The notes under the pieces: model-generated
What the model was told of the DNA's origin: nothing
Database searches by the model: none
The model's input: only the letters and a program-made list of their open reading frames with translations
Made by a program: the position numbers and the translations under genes
Part shown: positions 13,560 through 17,351 of the stretch, in pieces
Position numbering within the stretch: position 1 is the first letter of the stretch
How the letters are laid out: every line of letters begins with the position of its first letter
Origin: JACOTK01 sp038256565
GTDB lineage: Bacteria > Actinomycetota > Acidimicrobiia > Acidimicrobiales > CADCSY01
Assembly: GCA_038256565.1 (NCBI GenBank)
Contig: JBBSKG010000054.1
Location: forward strand, 1-17,351
Length of the DNA stretch: 17,351 nucleotides
Direction of reading: 5' to 3'

Positions 13560-15107
13560 TTAGCGGGTTGGAGAAATTAGTACTGGAACTGCATCGCGGG
13601 CGGCATCTAGGGCTGCTGAGGGGAGGATGCCGATGCCAATGGTTACCAACAACGCGAGTCCGAGGGCTAATCCTGCTGAGGCGGGGATCTGTACCCGTGT
13701 TAGTTGTGCATCGACGGTGTTTTCATCTGTACTGCCGACATACATGGCCATAACCACTCGTAGGTAAGCAAAAGCTCCAACTACTGAGGTAAGCATTGCG
13801 ACCATTGCAAGTGCGTAACTTTCGGAAGATACCGCTGCACCAATCACCGAAAACTTAGCCATGAAGCCTGAGGTTAGGGGCACTCCCGTTTGGGCCAAAA
13901 GGAATATGGCGAATGCCAAAGCTAAAACTGGCCTGCGCTTAGATAGGCCACGGAACTGACCTATATCGGCCCCTGTTTCACCTTGTCGCACTATGAGGCT
14001 CACTACCCCAAATGCCCCCAGTGCCATAAACGAATAAGCAAACAGATAAAAAAGTGATCCTGCAGTCCCTTGGTCAGAAGCTGCCTGTACGCCGATCAAA
14101 ATAAAACCGGCGTGACTGACTGAGCTATAGGCAAGCATGCGTTTCACATCGCTTTGCACAATGGCCATTGCCGGACCAACCAACAGCGTGAGAATTGCTA
14201 AAACCCACATAACCGGACGCCAATCTTGGGCTTGTACCTCAAATGCCGAGACAATCACCCGCAATAGAGCAGCAAACCCCGCCACCTTGACCCCAGAGGC
14301 CATGAACGCTGTCACCGGAGTCGGCGCTCCTTGGTAGACATCAGGAACCCAACTCTGGAAAGGCACGACGCCGACCTTGAACCCCAACCCAACAATCAAC
14401 ATGACCATTCCGCCGAGCATTAGACCGCGCTCTCCAGGCACGTTACGGGAAAGGAAGCCGCCTATTTCGCCAAGGTTGGTCGTACCAGTTCCGCCATAAA
14501 CAAGCGCTATGCCATAGAGCAGAAAGGCTGAAGCAAAAGCCCCAAGTAAGAAATACTTCATCGCAGACTCTTGTGACTTAACGCTATTGACTTGGTAGCC
14601 CGCAAGGACGTAGAGGGCTATGGACAAAACCTCAAGACCCAGGAACATCACGATGAGGTCGTTGGCAAGGGCCATCATCACTCCACCCGATGCAGAGAGC
14701 AGAACCAAAACAGAGAACTCAGCAGCGCTAAGGCCTTCTCTGCGCAAATGTCCGTCTGCCAATAAGGCAACCAGCACCACGATTGCTCCCAGTAGGGCGG
14801 TTACCAAGACCGAAAATCCGTCGACGGTGACTGCACCCGCAATCGCCGTATAGGGACCACGAGTTGGATCGGTCACACGATCCCAAGCACTCACTGCAAC
14901 GACCGCTGCCCCTGAAGCAATGGCGACTGTCGTGATCGTAAAGAAGCCAACAGGAAGCGAGCGAGGTGACAGAGCTGTGATCACCAAAACCCCAAGTGCA
15001 CCAACAATCAAGATGAGCAACGGCGCTAATGCTGACCACGCAACTTCAGGAAGTACTAAGGGGGCATCTACTGGCACACCGACTTGAGCAAACATGGCAG
15101 TGATCAT
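13560..15107 (-). CDS. nuoN: Second NuoN-type antiporter-like subunit
   Basis: A 515-residue paralogue of the NuoN at 3171-4685. Glu159 in MFLGLEVLSIALYVLAGYQ and Lys244 in GLGFKVGVVPFQSWVPDVY are both retained, followed by APTPVTAFMASGVKVAGFAA, so it looks competent for proton translocation. It is clearly diverged from the other copy at the N- and C-termini and is not a recent duplicate. ATG 15107 overlaps the nuoM2 stop (ATGA), with GGAGG about 10 bases upstream. It ends with TAA 122 bp before nuoA, so it closes the upstream gene set. Confidence 0.95.
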   Translation of the reverse strand: MITAMFAQVGVPVDAPLVLPEVAWSALAPLLILIVGALGVLVITALSPRSLPVGFFTITTVAIASGAAVVAVSAWDRVTDPTRGPYTAIAGAVTVDGFSVLVTALLGAIVVLVALLADGHLRREGLSAAEFSVLVLLSASGGVMMALANDLIVMFLGLEVLSIALYVLAGYQVNSVKSQESAMKYFLLGAFASAFLLYGIALVYGGTGTTNLGEIGGFLSRNVPGERGLMLGGMVMLIVGLGFKVGVVPFQSWVPDVYQGAPTPVTAFMASGVKVAGFAALLRVIVSAFEVQAQDWRPVMWVLAILTLLVGPAMAIVQSDVKRMLAYSSVSHAGFILIGVQAASDQGTAGSLFYLFAYSFMALGAFGVVSLIVRQGETGADIGQFRGLSKRRPVLALAFAIFLLAQTGVPLTSGFMAKFSVIGAAVSSESYALAMVAMLTSVVGAFAYLRVVMAMYVGSTDENTVDAQLTRVQIPASAGLALGLALLVTIGIGILPSAALDAARDAVPVLISPTR

Positions 15108-16753
15108 CGACCAAGTCCTCCGAGATTTTCATGACGAGCTCCCCCGCCATGCTGGTCAACTTTCACTGGCTTTACCGAGCCAGCCGGAGCTCGATTGAAG
15201 TCACTGTTATCGTCGACATGGTCGATGAGGCGCTCAACCGCTGGTTCGATTCGGTCGAGCATTGGCTTTGGATAAACGCCAAGACCAACAATCGCAACCA
15301 AGAGCGGGGCCAACACAAACCCCTCACGCCACGTCAAGTCAGGCATGGTTGCATTTTCGCCTTCAGGCTCTCCGTGAAAGACCCGCTGATAAGCCCAAAG
15401 CAAATAGAGCGCAGCGAGGATCACGCCACTGGCTGCTACCACTGCCCACCAACGACGAGTCACGAAACTGCCAATAAGAATGAGAAACTCGCCCACAAAA
15501 CCGTTGAGGCCAGGGAGGCCAATCGAGCTGAACATCACGACTGTGAACACAACAGCGAGAATCGGCGCAGCTTTTTGCAAACCATGCAGTTCAGAAATCT
15601 CACGGGTGTGCCGTCGCTCGTAGATCATGCCCACAAGAAGGAACAGGGCTCCGGTAGAAATGCCGTGATTGACCATCTGCAAAATGCCACCTTCGAGCCC
15701 CTGGGAAGTAAAGGCAAAGGTGCCAAGAACAATGAAGCCAAGATGCGCTACCGACGAATACGCCACCAGGCGCTTCAAGTCACGTTGCATCGCTGCGACG
15801 ATCGCTCCATAGATAATGCCGATAACGCCAAGGGTGACCAGCAGAGGAGCAAAATAAGAAGCGGCTTCGGGGAACAAATAGAGCCCAAAGCGCAACAAGC
15901 CATACGTGCCGAGTTTAAGCATGACGCCTGCGAGAATGACTGATGCTCCCGTCGGTGCTTGGGTATGTGCGTCGGGCAGCCAAGTGTGTAGGGGAAAAAT
16001 AGGAACCTTTACAGCGAACGCAAGTGCAAATGCCAAGAAGAGCCAGCGGCCCGTACTTTCTGCAACCGATTGAGCCTCGGCAATTTCAACAAGATCAAAG
16101 GTGAGAACGCCCGTGGCCTGTTGGTGAAGAAATGCCAACGTGAGAATTCCAACGAGCATCAATGCCGAACCAGCCATGGTGAAAAGAAAAAACTTAAGCG
16201 CTGCGTACTCGCGCTCGCTAGAGCCCCATCCACTGATCAAGAAATACATGGGCACGAGAACGATCTCGAATGCAACAAAGAACAAGAAAAGATCGAGCGA
16301 CAAAAACACGCCCATGCATCCAGCTTCGAGCAACAACATCCAGGCTGTATAGGGCTTTGGGTCATGGTGTGGAGTCACGCCAACCAACACCAAAGGAAAG
16401 AGCAGGCCGGTAAGAACGACCATGAAAAGTGAGATGCCATCGACCCCTAAGTGCCATGAAATTCCAAATTGTTCAACCCAAACCTGTTGAGTCGTGAACT
16501 GAAACCCGGCATCGGACGTTACGAACTGCGTCAAGAGATAGATGCTGAGTGCACCAACAGAAACGCTCGTCAGCAGTCCGATCAGACGTGCGAAATCGCC
16601 TCGCTTAGCCGAAGTCATCGCCACCAGTAACGCCCCTATGGCTGGGATCACCACTAACCCAGTTAGAAGAGGAAACCCAAGAGCACTCGTTGCACTACCA
16701 CTTGTTTGGGTACCAACCAATGAAAGCACCGAAAGCCCACCAAGCATGTTCAC
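15104..16753 (-). CDS. nuoM: Second NuoM-type antiporter-like subunit, long C-terminal tail
   Basis: About 549 residues with the chosen start, some 40 longer than the other NuoM in the window. In this numbering Glu163 lies in FFVAFEIVLVPMYFLISGWG and Lys249 in FAVKVPIFPLHTWLPDAHT, followed by APTGASVILAGVMLKLGTYG. GTG 16753 is preferred: it overlaps the nuoL2 stop (GTGA) and GAGGG lies seven bases upstream. ATG 16747 is the alternative, and the farther upstream ATG at 16789 would need a 40-base overlap. The last ~45 residues after the final membrane helix are hydrophilic (DHVDDNSDFNRAPAGS, then GGGARHENLGG), which is unusual for this subunit. Confidence 0.94.
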   Translation of the reverse strand: MNMLGGLSVLSLVGTQTSGSATSALGFPLLTGLVVIPAIGALLVAMTSAKRGDFARLIGLLTSVSVGALSIYLLTQFVTSDAGFQFTTQQVWVEQFGISWHLGVDGISLFMVVLTGLLFPLVLVGVTPHHDPKPYTAWMLLLEAGCMGVFLSLDLFLFFVAFEIVLVPMYFLISGWGSSEREYAALKFFLFTMAGSALMLVGILTLAFLHQQATGVLTFDLVEIAEAQSVAESTGRWLFLAFALAFAVKVPIFPLHTWLPDAHTQAPTGASVILAGVMLKLGTYGLLRFGLYLFPEAASYFAPLLVTLGVIGIIYGAIVAAMQRDLKRLVAYSSVAHLGFIVLGTFAFTSQGLEGGILQMVNHGISTGALFLLVGMIYERRHTREISELHGLQKAAPILAVVFTVVMFSSIGLPGLNGFVGEFLILIGSFVTRRWWAVVAASGVILAALYLLWAYQRVFHGEPEGENATMPDLTWREGFVLAPLLVAIVGLGVYPKPMLDRIEPAVERLIDHVDDNSDFNRAPAGSVKPVKVDQHGGGARHENLGGLGR

Positions 16754-17351
16754 AAGCCCACCCTCACGAAGAAGAAAGCGAGCAGACATGCTGCTCCGCC
16801 TGCCATACCAAGCGCGTAATGACGAACGTAACCCGTCTGGGTCTCTCGCAATCGGGTACCGCCTTCTCGCACCGCTACCCCAACACCATTAACTGCTCCA
16901 TCTACAACCTGGCGATCAAAGTCAGCCGTGCCGTCGGCGATGGCCCGACCAGGTCCACCAAAGAATGCCGCAATCACCTCATCAACTCGCCACGCTCGAC
17001 GCAAGATCTCGGGTTCGAGGCGCTCAACAGATTTGGTTGAACGCAGATAAACCGAACGAGCGGCCAAAATTCCAAGAGCTGAACCAGCAATAGCAAGCGC
17101 TCCTAGTGCAACCTGCATCTCTCCGCTGAGGGTAAGTTCATGAAGGCCACCAATGAATATGGGCTCAAGAAAATGTTCGAGAGTGAAGACTCCAGGAAGA
17201 TTCAAACCGCCAGCTACTGCCGCTGCAATGGCTAGAACTACCAGCGGCACCCACATAAGCGACGGCGATTCTTTTGGCACATGAGCATGAGCGTGTTCAT
17301 TGTTCTCAATATGTTCGCCCGTTGCACCCTGGAGCATCTCAGGCGCACGGG
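16750..17351 (-). CDS. nuoL: Second NuoL-type subunit, C-terminal part (cut by window edge)
   Basis: The last ~200 residues of a NuoL paralogue. It shows a His-rich hydrophilic stretch (HIENNEHAHAHVPKES), a membrane helix (LMWVPLVVLAIAAAVAGGLN), and the loop GVFTLEHFLEPIF typical of NuoL. It then shows a helix near residue 90 of this part, the lateral helix region with DRQVVDGAVNGVGVAVREGG, and a terminal membrane anchor (YALGMAGGAACLLAFFF). The reading frame is open to the right edge (codons for Arg-Ala-Pro-Glu before the first Met), so the gene continues beyond the window. The proton-channel residues are outside. It is clearly a different protein from the NuoL at 6231-8366. Confidence 0.92.
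   Translation of the reverse strand, partial: RAPEMLQGATGEHIENNEHAHAHVPKESPSLMWVPLVVLAIAAAVAGGLNLPGVFTLEHFLEPIFIGGLHELTLSGEMQVALGALAIAGSALGILAARSVYLRSTKSVERLEPEILRRAWRVDEVIAAFFGGPGRAIADGTADFDRQVVDGAVNGVGVAVREGGTRLRETQTGYVRHYALGMAGGAACLLAFFFVRVGL

Noticed and set aside
15131..15943. A 270-codon plus-strand open frame opposite nuoM2
   Set aside because: It is antisense to a well-conserved nuo gene, is rich in charged and low-complexity residues (Lys, Asn, Glu, His), shows no family motif and has no ribosome site. It reflects codon bias of the real gene.

Overview
The window looks like an actinobacterial chromosome segment of moderate GC, possibly Acidimicrobiia-like. That lineage guess rests only on the style of the Nuo and acetyl-CoA synthetase proteins and is low confidence. 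Apart from a short plastic stretch on the left, every gene is on the minus strand and belongs to respiratory complex I or its neighbourhood.

Left part (1-1988): the N-terminal third of an acetyl-CoA synthetase gene (minus strand, runs off the left edge). A divergent VapBC-type toxin-antitoxin pair follows on the plus strand, with an apparent leaderless promoter. Then comes a broken RHS/RCC1-repeat gene remnant (minus strand) with at least two frameshifts and an in-frame stop. This is the accessory, rearranged portion of the window.

Central part (1989-13437): a tightly packed minus-strand operon. In transcription order it reads nuoA-B-C-D-H-I-J-K-L-M-N followed by a MidA/NDUFAF7-type SAM-dependent methyltransferase. 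Most junctions overlap by 1-14 bases or are separated by fewer than 20, so strong translational coupling is expected. The NADH-oxidising module (nuoE, nuoF, nuoG) is absent from between nuoD and nuoH, so this locus encodes an 11-subunit complex whose electron donor is not visible here. Its NuoD carries Trp and Gln where nearly all complex I enzymes have the quinone-site Tyr and Asp.

Right part (13560-17351): a second, paralogous set of antiporter-like subunits, nuoL2 (partial, runs off the right edge), nuoM2 and nuoN2, lies on the same strand and ends 122 bp upstream of nuoA. Two complex I gene clusters are therefore in tandem, or else one locus carries an extra LMN pump set; the window cannot decide between these. 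The most interesting points are the tandem nuo arrangement, the altered NuoD quinone site, the linkage of an NDUFAF7-like methyltransferase to a NuoD that keeps the target arginine, and the leaderless toxin-antitoxin promoter. No tRNA, rRNA, CRISPR array or insertion sequence was seen.
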